DNA of 64,000 bases from NCBI RefSeq assembly GCF_024753245.1, contig NZ_JANUGX010000022.1:1-64000 (forward strand), given 5' to 3'. The notes under the pieces were generated by a model. It searched no databases. It was not told the DNA's origin and saw nothing but the letters and a program-made list of their open reading frames with translations. This DNA is from Massilia norwichensis (GTDB lineage Bacteria; Pseudomonadota; Gammaproteobacteria; Burkholderiales; Burkholderiaceae_D). Below are positions 25,470 through 34,192 of this stretch, piece by piece. A program made the position numbers and the translations under genes. Position 1 is the stretch's first letter, and the number at the start of each line of letters is the position of its first letter.

Positions 25470-26763
25470 CGTCCTGATCGCCCTGGTCATCTGCGGCCTG
25501 ATGCTGCAAATCCCGAAACGGCCAGCCGTCGGCGTCATGACTTTCGCCTGGCTGTCGCTGATGAATCCGCACCGGCTGACCTATGGCTTCGCCTTCAGCT
25601 TCCCCTGGGTAGCGGCGGTTGGCGGCCTGACGCTGGTATCGCTGTTCATGCGCCCGGGACAGTTCAAGCTGCCCCGGAACGCCCTGGTCATCACCTTGAT
25701 CCTGTTCATGGCGTGGATGACCATTACCACACCGTTCGCCTTCGAGCAGGAACGCGCCTGGGGCGAATGGAACCGTGTGATGAAGACGCTGTTCTTCGCG
25801 CTGGTCACGATGGGCGCCATCAACAACACCAAGGACACCAGGCTGTTCGCGCTGGTCGTCATCCTGTCGCTCGGCTTTTACGGCTTCAAGGGCGGCCTGT
25901 TTACCATCATGTCGGGCGGCAGCAGCCGCGTGATGGGACCGACGGGTACCTACATCGCCGACAACAACGACCTGGCGCTGGCACTGTTGACTATTGTGCC
26001 GCTGGTCTGGTACCTGTACCTGCAAGAGAAGCGGCGCTGGCTGCGCTGGGGTTGGGCCCTGCTGGCATTGCTCACCATCGCGGCGGTACTCGGTTCGTAC
26101 TCGCGCGGCGCCCTGCTCGGCTTCGGCGCGATGCTGGTCATGCTGTGGCTGAAGAGCCGCAAGAAGATGGTGACCGGCACCCTGGTGCTGCTGGTCGTGC
26201 CCCTGGTGGTCATGTTTATGCCGGAACAGTGGTTCGGGCGCATGAATTCGATCGGCGAATACAAGGAAGACGGTTCCGCAATGGGGCGTGTCAATGCCTG
26301 GCGTTTTGCCATCAATATCGCTTCCGACAACTTCATGGGCGGCGGTTTCCTGACCTTCACCCCGCGGATGTTCCGGATCTACGCGCCCGACCCGAACGAC
26401 GTCCATGCTCCGCACAGCCTGTATTTCCAGGTACTGGGCGAGCACGGCATCGTGGGCCTGATCCTGTTCCTGGTCTTCCTGTTCCTGGCCTGGCGCACCG
26501 GTAGCCGGGTGATGCGCTTCTGTAAGAACAATCCGGAGCTGAAATGGGCCTCCGACCTGGCAGCGATGTGCCAGGTCAGCCTGCTCGGCTACTGCGCCGG
26601 TGGTGCATTCCTGACCCTGGCCTATGCCGACCTGCTCTATGATGTCGTGATCATTTTGGTATTACTTGAAAAAGTGCTTATCTCAAAAGACGCTTTGCCG
26701 ATCCGGCAACCGGCACCTGCCGCGCAATCCGCGCCGGCAGCCCTGGAAAGCAGGCCCGCATGA
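25462..26763 (+). CDS. XrtA-associated O-antigen ligase/polymerase-like membrane protein
   Basis: A 433-residue inner-membrane protein with about ten membrane spans. It fits the putative O-glycosylation ligase family of exosortase A systems: N-terminal DUF5935-like part (MNPHRLTYGFAFSFPWV, ITTPFAFEQERAWGEW) and a Wzy_C/WaaL core with the periplasmic loop RVNAWRFAINIASDNFMGGGF and HAPHSLYFQVLGEHGIVG. It probably polymerises the repeat unit or ligates glycan to protein; sequence cannot separate these. Overlaps both neighbours. Confidence 0.9.
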   Translation: MRDVLIALVICGLMLQIPKRPAVGVMTFAWLSLMNPHRLTYGFAFSFPWVAAVGGLTLVSLFMRPGQFKLPRNALVITLILFMAWMTITTPFAFEQERAWGEWNRVMKTLFFALVTMGAINNTKDTRLFALVVILSLGFYGFKGGLFTIMSGGSSRVMGPTGTYIADNNDLALALLTIVPLVWYLYLQEKRRWLRWGWALLALLTIAAVLGSYSRGALLGFGAMLVMLWLKSRKKMVTGTLVLLVVPLVVMFMPEQWFGRMNSIGEYKEDGSAMGRVNAWRFAINIASDNFMGGGFLTFTPRMFRIYAPDPNDVHAPHSLYFQVLGEHGIVGLILFLVFLFLAWRTGSRVMRFCKNNPELKWASDLAAMCQVSLLGYCAGGAFLTLAYADLLYDVVIILVLLEKVLISKDALPIRQPAPAAQSAPAALESRPA

Positions 26764-27743
26764 CGACACTCCACGTTCCGAGCAGCCTGCCGGCGCGCCT
26801 GATCCGCACCGTCGGTACCATGTTCACGCCATTCGAAGATGCCGAGCGCCTGTGCGTACTGAATTACCATCGCATCCTGGCCCAGCCCGACCCCTTGCTC
26901 GACGACGAGCCGACCGTCGATACCTTCCGTTGGCAGATGCGCCTCGTTGCGCGCTACTTCAACGTGCTGTCGCTGCCCGACGCGATGGCCAGGCTGGCAG
27001 CCGGACGCCTGCCGCCGCGCGCCATCTGCATCACCTTCGACGACGGCTACCGCTCGATCCACGACCTGGCCCTGCCTGTGTTGAGGGAGTTCGGGCTGCC
27101 GGCCACGGTGTTCGTCTCGACCGCCTACCTGGACTCGGGCGCCATGTGGAACGAGATCATCGCCGACGCGGTGCGGCGTCTGCCCGACGGCGCCGCCGAC
27201 CTGTGCAGCGCCGGACTCGGCATGCGCGAATTGCGCACCAGCGAAGACCGCAGAAACCTGTTGAACGAATTGACGGCCCATGCAAAGTATCGGCCGCCGA
27301 CAGAGCGGCAGGCGCTGACCGAGCGTCTGATGGCGATGGTCGGTGGCGGCCGCGCCGACAACCTGATGCTAACCCCCGAAATGATCCGTACCATGGCGGG
27401 CCAGGGATTCGAGATCGGCGGCCACACCGTCTCGCATCCGATCCTCACTTCCCTCAGCGATGAAGCGGCGCGCCACGAGATCGAACAGTGCAAGCGCGAC
27501 CTGGAAGACATTACCGGCACGCCGGTGCGCTACTTCGCTTACCCGAACGGCAAGGTCGGCAAGGATTTCGACGAGCGCCACAAGGAAATGGTACGCAGCG
27601 CAGGTTTTGCTGCGGCATTCTCTACCGAAGTGGGCCCGGCAGTGCGCGGGCGCGACCTGTTCCAACTACCGCGTAGCCGACCATGGGACGCGAACCCCTT
27701 TTTGTTTGGGCTGCGCCTGCTGCGCTGGCTGGCCCAGGAGTAA
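26760..27743 (+). CDS. polysaccharide deacetylase family protein
   Basis: A 327-residue NodB-fold protein. Motif 1 is CITFDDGYRSIHD (about residue 90), motif 2 is EIGGHTVSHPILT (about 217), and YFAYPNGKVGKDFDERH is motif 3-like. The N-terminus (LCVLNYHRIL) is typical. No signal peptide is visible. It is the third NodB domain in the cluster. The start overlaps the ligase stop by 4 bases. After it the codon usage becomes more A/T-rich, so it marks the right edge of the conserved XrtA block. Confidence 0.9.
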   Translation: MTTLHVPSSLPARLIRTVGTMFTPFEDAERLCVLNYHRILAQPDPLLDDEPTVDTFRWQMRLVARYFNVLSLPDAMARLAAGRLPPRAICITFDDGYRSIHDLALPVLREFGLPATVFVSTAYLDSGAMWNEIIADAVRRLPDGAADLCSAGLGMRELRTSEDRRNLLNELTAHAKYRPPTERQALTERLMAMVGGGRADNLMLTPEMIRTMAGQGFEIGGHTVSHPILTSLSDEAARHEIEQCKRDLEDITGTPVRYFAYPNGKVGKDFDERHKEMVRSAGFAAAFSTEVGPAVRGRDLFQLPRSRPWDANPFLFGLRLLRWLAQE

Positions 27744-29135
27744 ATGATGTTAGGTAACGAAACTAGTACCCGCCGTGCCGCTTTAACCTCCAACAAGCAA
27801 ACGACGGTTCCTGCTACCCCGGCGCTTCAATCCGAGAAATTTGCACACATGAACAAACGCGTCCTGCTGATCGCCTTCCACTTTCCACCGGAAGCCATCA
27901 GCAGCGGCATCCAGCGTACCCTGAGTTTCTTCAAACATCTGGGCAAACACGGTTGGGAACCGATGGTGCTATCGGCCCATCCGCGCGTGTATCGCCAGCA
28001 GAACCCCTCACAGCTATCCAGCCTGCCGACTGGCCAAGTGGTGCGCCGCGCATTCGCACTCGATACCAAATACCACATGGGCATCAAAGGCCGCTACCTG
28101 GGGCTGTTGGCCTTGCCGGATCGCTGGGTTTCCTGGTTCTTCGGCGCGGTGCCGGCCGGTTTGTCCCTGATCCGGACTTACCGTCCGCAGGTGATCTGGT
28201 CGACTTTTCCGATTTCGACCGCGCACCTGATCGCCCTGACACTGCACCGCCTTACTGGGCTGCCGTGGGTGGCCGATTTTCGCGATCCGATGATCCAGCC
28301 TTCGTATCCCTCGGCAGGGATGCAGCGCCGGGTTTACCAATGGATTGAGCGGCAGACGATACATCGCTGCCAGGCTGCGGTCTTTACCACCCACAGCGCA
28401 ATGAATTCTTACCTCGAACGCTATCCGCATGTGTCGCCCTCGAAATTCAACGTGATCGAGAACGGCTATGACGAGGACGGCTTCGGCGCGGCCATCGCAT
28501 CGATCCCGCCATTGCCAGCACCGGCGCCAGGTCCGCGGCGCCTAACGTTTGTTCATAGCGGCGTGCTGTATCAGGATGGCCGTGACCCCAGCGAATTTCT
28601 ACGGGCAGTCGCGATGCTTAAGAAGTCCGGGAAAGCAGACGCGGCCCGGGTACGGATGATCCTGCGTGCACCCGGCAACGTGGAAACAATGGCAAACCTG
28701 GTGGCATACCACGGTGTGGCCGACATCGTGGAGGTGGCGCCGCCGGTGCCCTACCGCGAAGCGCTGGCAGAAATGTTGGCGTCTGATGGTCTACTGGTCT
28801 TCCAGGGCACGCCCTTCAACACCCAGATTCCGGCCAAAATCTACGAATACTTCCGGGCTGGTAAACCAATTCTGGGATTGGTAGATACGGCCGGCGAGAC
28901 CGCACGTGTGCTGCGCGCGGCCGGTTTCTCAAGCTTGGCGTCAATGGACCGCGCCGAGGAGATCGTCGAGGTGATGGGCCGCTTCATCGATGAGGTCGAA
29001 CGTGGCGAAGCCCACGTGGCCAGTCCGGAACTAGTTTCCGCCTCATCGCGCGCGCGTCGCGCCGGGCAATTGGCAGAAGTATTCGCCCAAGCCGCGCTGA
29101 CAAACGCCGACAGCCGCCCGAAATCCAACAATTAA
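27744..29135 (+). CDS. glycosyltransferase (GT4-like)
   Basis: A 463-residue protein, or about 428 if it starts at the internal ATG at 27849. The body begins KRVLLIAFHFPPEAISSGIQRTLSFFKHLGKHGW, an N-terminal GT-B signature, and continues with PWVADFRDPM, VIENGYDEDGF, FVHSGVLYQDGRD and a C-terminal EYFRAGKPILGLVDTAGETARVL. The two ATGs at 27744/27747 follow an AGGAG in the previous gene's end, whereas 27849 has no visible site, so I keep the longer form; its first 35 residues are unusual for the family. It opens the A/T-richer cassette. Confidence 0.85.
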   Translation: MMLGNETSTRRAALTSNKQTTVPATPALQSEKFAHMNKRVLLIAFHFPPEAISSGIQRTLSFFKHLGKHGWEPMVLSAHPRVYRQQNPSQLSSLPTGQVVRRAFALDTKYHMGIKGRYLGLLALPDRWVSWFFGAVPAGLSLIRTYRPQVIWSTFPISTAHLIALTLHRLTGLPWVADFRDPMIQPSYPSAGMQRRVYQWIERQTIHRCQAAVFTTHSAMNSYLERYPHVSPSKFNVIENGYDEDGFGAAIASIPPLPAPAPGPRRLTFVHSGVLYQDGRDPSEFLRAVAMLKKSGKADAARVRMILRAPGNVETMANLVAYHGVADIVEVAPPVPYREALAEMLASDGLLVFQGTPFNTQIPAKIYEYFRAGKPILGLVDTAGETARVLRAAGFSSLASMDRAEEIVEVMGRFIDEVERGEAHVASPELVSASSRARRAGQLAEVFAQAALTNADSRPKSNN

Positions 29136-29155
29136 GTAACAAGAAACGGAACAAT

Positions 29156-30658
29156 ATGAGCGCTGACCTGCGTGCAAAAACAGTAAAAGCCATGGGTCAC
29201 CTCGGCTTGGGCGGGGCCTTGGGTAAAGTGGTATCGCTCGCATCGACCCTGATCATGGCTCGCGTGCTCAGCCCTGCCGATTACGGGTTGATGGCGATGG
29301 CCATGACATTGGTCGGCTTCGTCGGCTTTTTCAACGAAGTTGGAATCGGTGCGGCGATCGTCCAGAAAAAGGAACTCGGCGAAGCCGAAGTCAACGGCTG
29401 CTTTGCCTTTTCAATCTTGGCTAGCGTAGTACTGTTTATCATCACTGTATTGATTTCCGGTCCGGCATCGACCTTCTTCGGTGCACCTGAGCTGCAGCCC
29501 ATGATTGCGGTGCTCGCCAGCGCCTTCATTTTCGGAGCCATTGGCACGGTGCCATTAGCCTTCTTGCGCAAAGAAATGAACTTCAAGGCGGTGGCCGGGA
29601 TCAATGTGCTAGCCGTTTTTGTCCAAGCCGGCATCTCGTTGTTCCTGGCACTGCGCGGGATGGGCGCATGGGCACTGGTATGGAGTTTTGTCGCCTCGAG
29701 TGTGGTTCAGTCGGCTGGCGCATTCTGGCTGTCATCGTGGCGCCCACGCGGCGCCTTCGGTATGCGCGCTGCCTATGGCATTGTCATGTACGGCCTACAC
29801 GTGACCACGACACGCATCTTTTGGTACATGTACAGCAACGCCGACAAGGTCATCATCGGTCGCGTGCTGGGCGAGCGCGCACTCGGCATCTACGACATGG
29901 CGTTCTCACTTGCAACACTGCCAACCAGCCAGATCACGACACTGACAACGAACGTTGCCTCTCCCCTGTTTGCCAAACTGCAAAGCGACCTGCCCCAGTT
30001 ACGCGCCTTTATCCTGCATATCACACGCGGCGTTGCCTACGTCACCTATCCTGCCCTGATCGGCATGCTGGTTTGCTCGCACGAGCTAATCGCCGTGCTG
30101 TTGGGAGAGAAGTGGAACGGCATGCTGGTACCGTTCGGTGCACTATGCGTGATGGGCCTGATCAAGTCAGTCGACCCACTCCTGTCACAGGTCCTGATCG
30201 CCACGGGCAACGCGAGAAAACTGTCCGGCTACACGCTCATGTGCGGTATCGCGATGACTGCTGCAGTCGTCGGCGGTGCCACGCTCGACGGCTTGCGCGG
30301 CGTATCCTTAGTATGGATGGTTGTATATCCGCTGCTGTCGGTTCGCCTGCTATACCTGATCTCGCAGGTGAGTGGCATGAAGATGAGCGAGTACTACCGC
30401 ACCCTGCTTCCAGTCCTGACGGCAGCGGCGGCCATGGCCGTGGTCGTGCTGGGACTGCGTGCAGCAATGCTGGCAATCGGTATGCCGTCGTTGCCGATGT
30501 TGATTGCAGAGGTAGTTAGTGGCGCGCTCGCCTACATGCTTTGGATCGTCCAGTTCGACAAGCGCGGCCTTGCAGAGATTCGTCAGGTGATGATCGACCT
30601 CGGCATTTCCGAGAGCAAGCTGGCGTGCTGGCCCTTCAATCGTGCAATTACCCTATAA
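29156..30658 (+). CDS. Wzx-type polysaccharide flippase
   Basis: A 500-residue membrane protein of the polysaccharide transporter/MVF-like family, with about 12 to 14 hydrophobic spans. The N-terminus is typical (SADLRAKTVKAMGHLGLGGALGKVVSL, LSPADYGLMAMAMTLVGFVGFFNEVGIGAAIVQ). It would flip the lipid-linked repeat unit across the inner membrane. It is the only flippase seen in the window. It lies 20 bases after the glycosyltransferase gene. Confidence 0.92.
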   Translation: MSADLRAKTVKAMGHLGLGGALGKVVSLASTLIMARVLSPADYGLMAMAMTLVGFVGFFNEVGIGAAIVQKKELGEAEVNGCFAFSILASVVLFIITVLISGPASTFFGAPELQPMIAVLASAFIFGAIGTVPLAFLRKEMNFKAVAGINVLAVFVQAGISLFLALRGMGAWALVWSFVASSVVQSAGAFWLSSWRPRGAFGMRAAYGIVMYGLHVTTTRIFWYMYSNADKVIIGRVLGERALGIYDMAFSLATLPTSQITTLTTNVASPLFAKLQSDLPQLRAFILHITRGVAYVTYPALIGMLVCSHELIAVLLGEKWNGMLVPFGALCVMGLIKSVDPLLSQVLIATGNARKLSGYTLMCGIAMTAAVVGGATLDGLRGVSLVWMVVYPLLSVRLLYLISQVSGMKMSEYYRTLLPVLTAAAAMAVVVLGLRAAMLAIGMPSLPMLIAEVVSGALAYMLWIVQFDKRGLAEIRQVMIDLGISESKLACWPFNRAITL

Positions 30659-30667
30659 CCAAACATC

Positions 30668-31837
30668 ATGAATCGTCCTGATAACAAGAATGCGAAGCCG
30701 CCGGCGGTGGTCGTCGGCGATGGCTTGAATGCCCTGGGCATTGTGCGTAGCCTGGGTGCCGTCGATATTCCAGTCATCGTAGTCGGCACCGACCCCAAAT
30801 CGCCGCCCATGCGCTCGCGTTACGGCGGCAAACTGCTGTGCGAGGCACTTGCGGGCCCGGCCTTCGTCGAGCGCATGGTCGCGTTGGCCCGGCAGTATGG
30901 TGAGAAGCTGATGCTATTCGTGACCGAAGAACGAACAGTCGACGAGGTATCGGCATCGCGAAACATCCTGGCCCCGTACTTCCATCTGCGCATGCCAGAA
31001 CATGAACGCCTGATGGCCTTGATGCACAAACAGGGCTTTCAGGATTTGGCCGAAGCGGTCGGTGCCCCAGTTCCGCGAACCGTGCGGCTGGAATCCAAGG
31101 CCGACCTGTCGCGCATCGAGGCGCTCAAGTTTCCCTGTGTGTTCAAGCCAGCCAAAAAGGATTATGGCTACGGTGCCCGCTTTAAAAAAGCGTACAAGGT
31201 AATGTCGCCGGCCGAGGTGGCCGATCTATATGAGGAAATTTTTCCAATATTGGCCGACATGGTGGTGCAGGAATGGATCGAGGGCGCCGACAACGAAGTT
31301 TATTTTTGCCTGCAGTACGTTGGTGAAGACGGCAAGCCAGTCAGCTCGTTTACGGGCCGCAAGATCCGCGCATGGCCGCCGCGAATTGGTGGTACCGCCA
31401 GCTGTACCGCCGCATGGGAAGTGGCTGACCAGCTCGACCAGATGACGACCACCTTCTTCGCCCAGGTCGGTTTCACAGGTATGGGCAGCATGGAATACAA
31501 GCGCGACGAACGCGACGGTCGCTTCTATATGGTCGAGCCCACCGTGGCGCGTACCGACTTCCAGGAAGAGGTGGCATCCCTGAATGGTGTGAATATCCCG
31601 GCAGCGGCCTACCGCTACGAGCTTGACCTGCCCCAAGTGGTACCGTCGAAGGTACCGGTACCGCGCGTCTGGCGCGAACCGGTGACGGACCGCTGGTCGC
31701 TCAAGGAGACTGGGAACACGGATCCACGCTCGCGCGACCACACTGTTTGCGATGCTTACTGGCGCTGGAACGATCCGCGCCCGTGGGTCGACTTGATCGT
31801 CGGCCGTATTAGCGCCAAACTGGGACGTATGGCGTAA
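30668..31837 (+). CDS. ATP-grasp domain protein
   Basis: A 389-residue ATP-grasp enzyme of unknown substrate. The N-terminal part is a Rossmann-like preATP-grasp domain (VVVGDGLNALGIVRSLGA). The ATP-binding lobe follows (FPCVFKPAKKDYGYGARF, about residues 155-172; VVQEWIEGADNEVYFCL) and the metal-binding part near FYMVEPTVARTDFQEE. ATP-grasp proteins join a carboxylate to an amine through an acyl-phosphate. Between a flippase and an aminotransferase-like gene, it may attach an amino acid or similar group to the sugar unit; this is inference. The next gene overlaps by one base (TAATG). Confidence 0.85.
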   Translation: MNRPDNKNAKPPAVVVGDGLNALGIVRSLGAVDIPVIVVGTDPKSPPMRSRYGGKLLCEALAGPAFVERMVALARQYGEKLMLFVTEERTVDEVSASRNILAPYFHLRMPEHERLMALMHKQGFQDLAEAVGAPVPRTVRLESKADLSRIEALKFPCVFKPAKKDYGYGARFKKAYKVMSPAEVADLYEEIFPILADMVVQEWIEGADNEVYFCLQYVGEDGKPVSSFTGRKIRAWPPRIGGTASCTAAWEVADQLDQMTTTFFAQVGFTGMGSMEYKRDERDGRFYMVEPTVARTDFQEEVASLNGVNIPAAAYRYELDLPQVVPSKVPVPRVWREPVTDRWSLKETGNTDPRSRDHTVCDAYWRWNDPRPWVDLIVGRISAKLGRMA

Positions 31838-33069
31838 TGCACCACCGACTACACTACGCCGACTGGTCGTGGCGCGAATACGCCGTTGCTGCCGGCTGCT
31901 TACTTACTGGACGTGTGAACAAGGGATCGGCGCCGCAGCGCCTGGCGCTTGCCTTTGCCGCACTATACACGCCCTCGACGGCTTACCCGGTCAACTATGG
32001 ACATACAGGCATCGACATGGCGCTGGCCTTGTTCAAGTCACTGCGGCCTGCGCGTAACCAAGTGTTGGTACCCGCATATATTTGTCCAAGCGTGGTCAGT
32101 ACGATCGAACAGGCGGGGCTGGTGCCCATACCCGTGCAGGTGGGCGCAGACCTCAATTTGTTGCCCGAAGCTGTGCGCGAAGCGCTTGGGCCCTCGACCT
32201 TGGCAGTCATCGCCCCGCATATGTTTGGCTGCCCGGCAAAGATTGCCGAGATTGAGACCGACTGCCGCCAGGCGGACGTGTTTCTGGTGGACGACGCGGC
32301 CCAGGTCGTTGGCGAACGCAGCGGAGGGCGCCTGCTCGGTAGCTTTGGCGACGTCGGCATTGTCAGCTTTGCGCAGTCGAAGGCAATCGTGACCGGTGTG
32401 CGCGGCTCAGGCGGTGTGCTGTTGGTGAACAATCCAAAGCTCGACCCGTTATTGCGCGACAGTGTGCAAGCCTTGCCAGCCCCGCATGGGCGTGCCGCGG
32501 CCTTTGTTGATTTCGTCTGGAATTATTTATGGTCGCGCTACACCGGCAACAGCGGCTATTACCTAGCGCGTGTGCGAAGCCTGCTCGGCGGAGTGAACAA
32601 AACGACGGCAAGACCAGCGCGTATCGGCAACCTGGAAGCATCAATCGCACTGGTACAACTGCGACGGCTGGCTGACATCCGCGCTGCCAAGATCGAGGCC
32701 GCCGCCGCGTACCACGCCGCTCTGGCAGAACTGCCCGATGTCGCTTTTCCACAATACGCGCCAGGACGTTACCTGTCGCGCATTATGCTGGACCTGCCGG
32801 CTTGGGTCGATCTAGCGGCACTACGCAAAAACCTCGCTTGGTGTGGTGTCGAAACCCGCGTCGGCTACCTGCAGCCAGTCAGTGCGGACTACCCAGACGA
32901 CGCGGCACTGTTGACCGCCAGACGCATGCTCGGCCTGCCGTTTGGAAATCTAAAGTGTGGCGAGATCAACAAGATTTGCAGTATAGTAAAGAGCTGCCTG
33001 ACTGCGGCCAGGCCCGCCTTTTTGAATAATCCCCGACATGAAACATATCAAACAGCTCATCAAAGATAA
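31837..33069 (+). CDS. DegT/DnrJ/EryC1-like PLP protein
   Basis: A 410-residue fold-type I PLP protein resembling sugar aminotransferases. Motifs are YGHTGIDMALALFKSLRP (substrate/PLP phosphate region), LVPAYICPSVVSTIEQAG, VDDAAQVVGERSGG (Asp that contacts the PLP ring) and SFAQSKAIVTGVRGSGG with the expected Schiff-base Lys. It could aminate a keto sugar or act on a non-sugar moiety with the ATP-grasp partner. Its last 32 bases overlap the next gene. Confidence 0.8.
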   Translation: MHHRLHYADWSWREYAVAAGCLLTGRVNKGSAPQRLALAFAALYTPSTAYPVNYGHTGIDMALALFKSLRPARNQVLVPAYICPSVVSTIEQAGLVPIPVQVGADLNLLPEAVREALGPSTLAVIAPHMFGCPAKIAEIETDCRQADVFLVDDAAQVVGERSGGRLLGSFGDVGIVSFAQSKAIVTGVRGSGGVLLVNNPKLDPLLRDSVQALPAPHGRAAAFVDFVWNYLWSRYTGNSGYYLARVRSLLGGVNKTTARPARIGNLEASIALVQLRRLADIRAAKIEAAAAYHAALAELPDVAFPQYAPGRYLSRIMLDLPAWVDLAALRKNLAWCGVETRVGYLQPVSADYPDDAALLTARRMLGLPFGNLKCGEINKICSIVKSCLTAARPAFLNNPRHETYQTAHQR

Positions 33070-34186
33070 AATCGGCGCGGCCGTGTACCCGATCAGCTCG
33101 ATCGAGGCCCATTTGAAGGGAGCGGCGGACTGGTTGCTGGCGGCCCAGCAGGCCACACCGGACGACGGGCTGGCGCACAGCTATGACGTACGCCAGCGTA
33201 CTTGGAATGCCTCCTATCCAGAGACCACTGGCTATGCCATCCCTACCCTGTACGACTACGCGCGCTTGTATGACGCGCCGGCTTATGCCGAAGCAGCCCG
33301 CCGAATGGCGCTATGGGAAAGCGAGATTCAGATGGAAGACGGCGGGGTACGCGCCGGCACGATGTCAGCCGAGATCGTCGCGCCGACCATTTTCAATACC
33401 GGACAAGTACTGTTCGGTTGGGCCAAGGCCTGGCTCGAGACAGGTGATGAACGCTTCAAGAGCTCGCTGACCCGGGCCTCTGACTGGCTAGTCGCGGCAC
33501 AGGACGAAGATGGTGCATGGCGCCGTTTCGCCTCGCCGTTCGCCACGTCTAAACTCAACAGCTATAACACCCGATCGGCCTTTGGATTGGTGCGCGCCTA
33601 CGAAGCTTTGGGCGAGGAACGCTGGCTGGCTGCGGCCGTGAAGAATGTCGATTGGGCAGTTGGTCGTGCCTTCGCCAACGAGTGGTTGCCTGATAACTGC
33701 CTGCTTAAGATGGAAGACGAAAGCGCGCTCACACACACGATTGCGTATTCGATCCGCGGGATCCTCGAGGTCGGCGTCGCTGCCGGTCGCGAGGAGCTGA
33801 TTGAGCGCGCAGTGAGGATGTCGAAACTGGTAGCAGCGCGCCAGCGCGAAGACGGGGCGCTGCCAGCACGCTATCTGCCAGACTGGAAGACCCGCGTGGA
33901 TTGGACCTGCGTCACAGGCAATTCGCAGATGGCGATCAATTGGTTACGCCTGGCTCAGATCACTGGCGACAATACGCTCAAGGAACCGGCGATCCGCGCA
34001 AACCACTTCAACATGAGCATCCAGGATCTCAACACGCCGGACACCGCTGTGCGCGGTGCACTCAAGGGTTCACATCCGATTAACGGCGAGTACATGACCT
34101 ACCGTTACCCAAACTGGGCAACCAAGTTCTTCATGGATGGATTGATGCTGGAACAGAAGTTCGACGTTGCGAAGAACATCGGCTAA
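33038..34186 (+). CDS. alpha/alpha-toroid (six-hairpin) protein, EPS-associated
   Basis: A 382-residue cytoplasmic-looking protein with no signal peptide. It is made of repeated helical hairpins with aromatic and acidic residues (SYPETTGYAIPTLYDYAR, WLVAAQDEDGAWRRF, ALTHTIAYSIRGILEVG, WTCVTGNSQMAINWL), as in alpha/alpha-toroid glycosidases, epimerases and unsaturated glucuronyl hydrolases. I cannot assign an activity. It ends only 7 bases from the convergent decarboxylase gene, with no terminator between. A/T-richer codons match the cassette 27.7-34.2 kb. Confidence 0.7.
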   Translation: MKHIKQLIKDKIGAAVYPISSIEAHLKGAADWLLAAQQATPDDGLAHSYDVRQRTWNASYPETTGYAIPTLYDYARLYDAPAYAEAARRMALWESEIQMEDGGVRAGTMSAEIVAPTIFNTGQVLFGWAKAWLETGDERFKSSLTRASDWLVAAQDEDGAWRRFASPFATSKLNSYNTRSAFGLVRAYEALGEERWLAAAVKNVDWAVGRAFANEWLPDNCLLKMEDESALTHTIAYSIRGILEVGVAAGREELIERAVRMSKLVAARQREDGALPARYLPDWKTRVDWTCVTGNSQMAINWLRLAQITGDNTLKEPAIRANHFNMSIQDLNTPDTAVRGALKGSHPINGEYMTYRYPNWATKFFMDGLMLEQKFDVAKNIG

Positions 34187-34192
34187 CGGACT

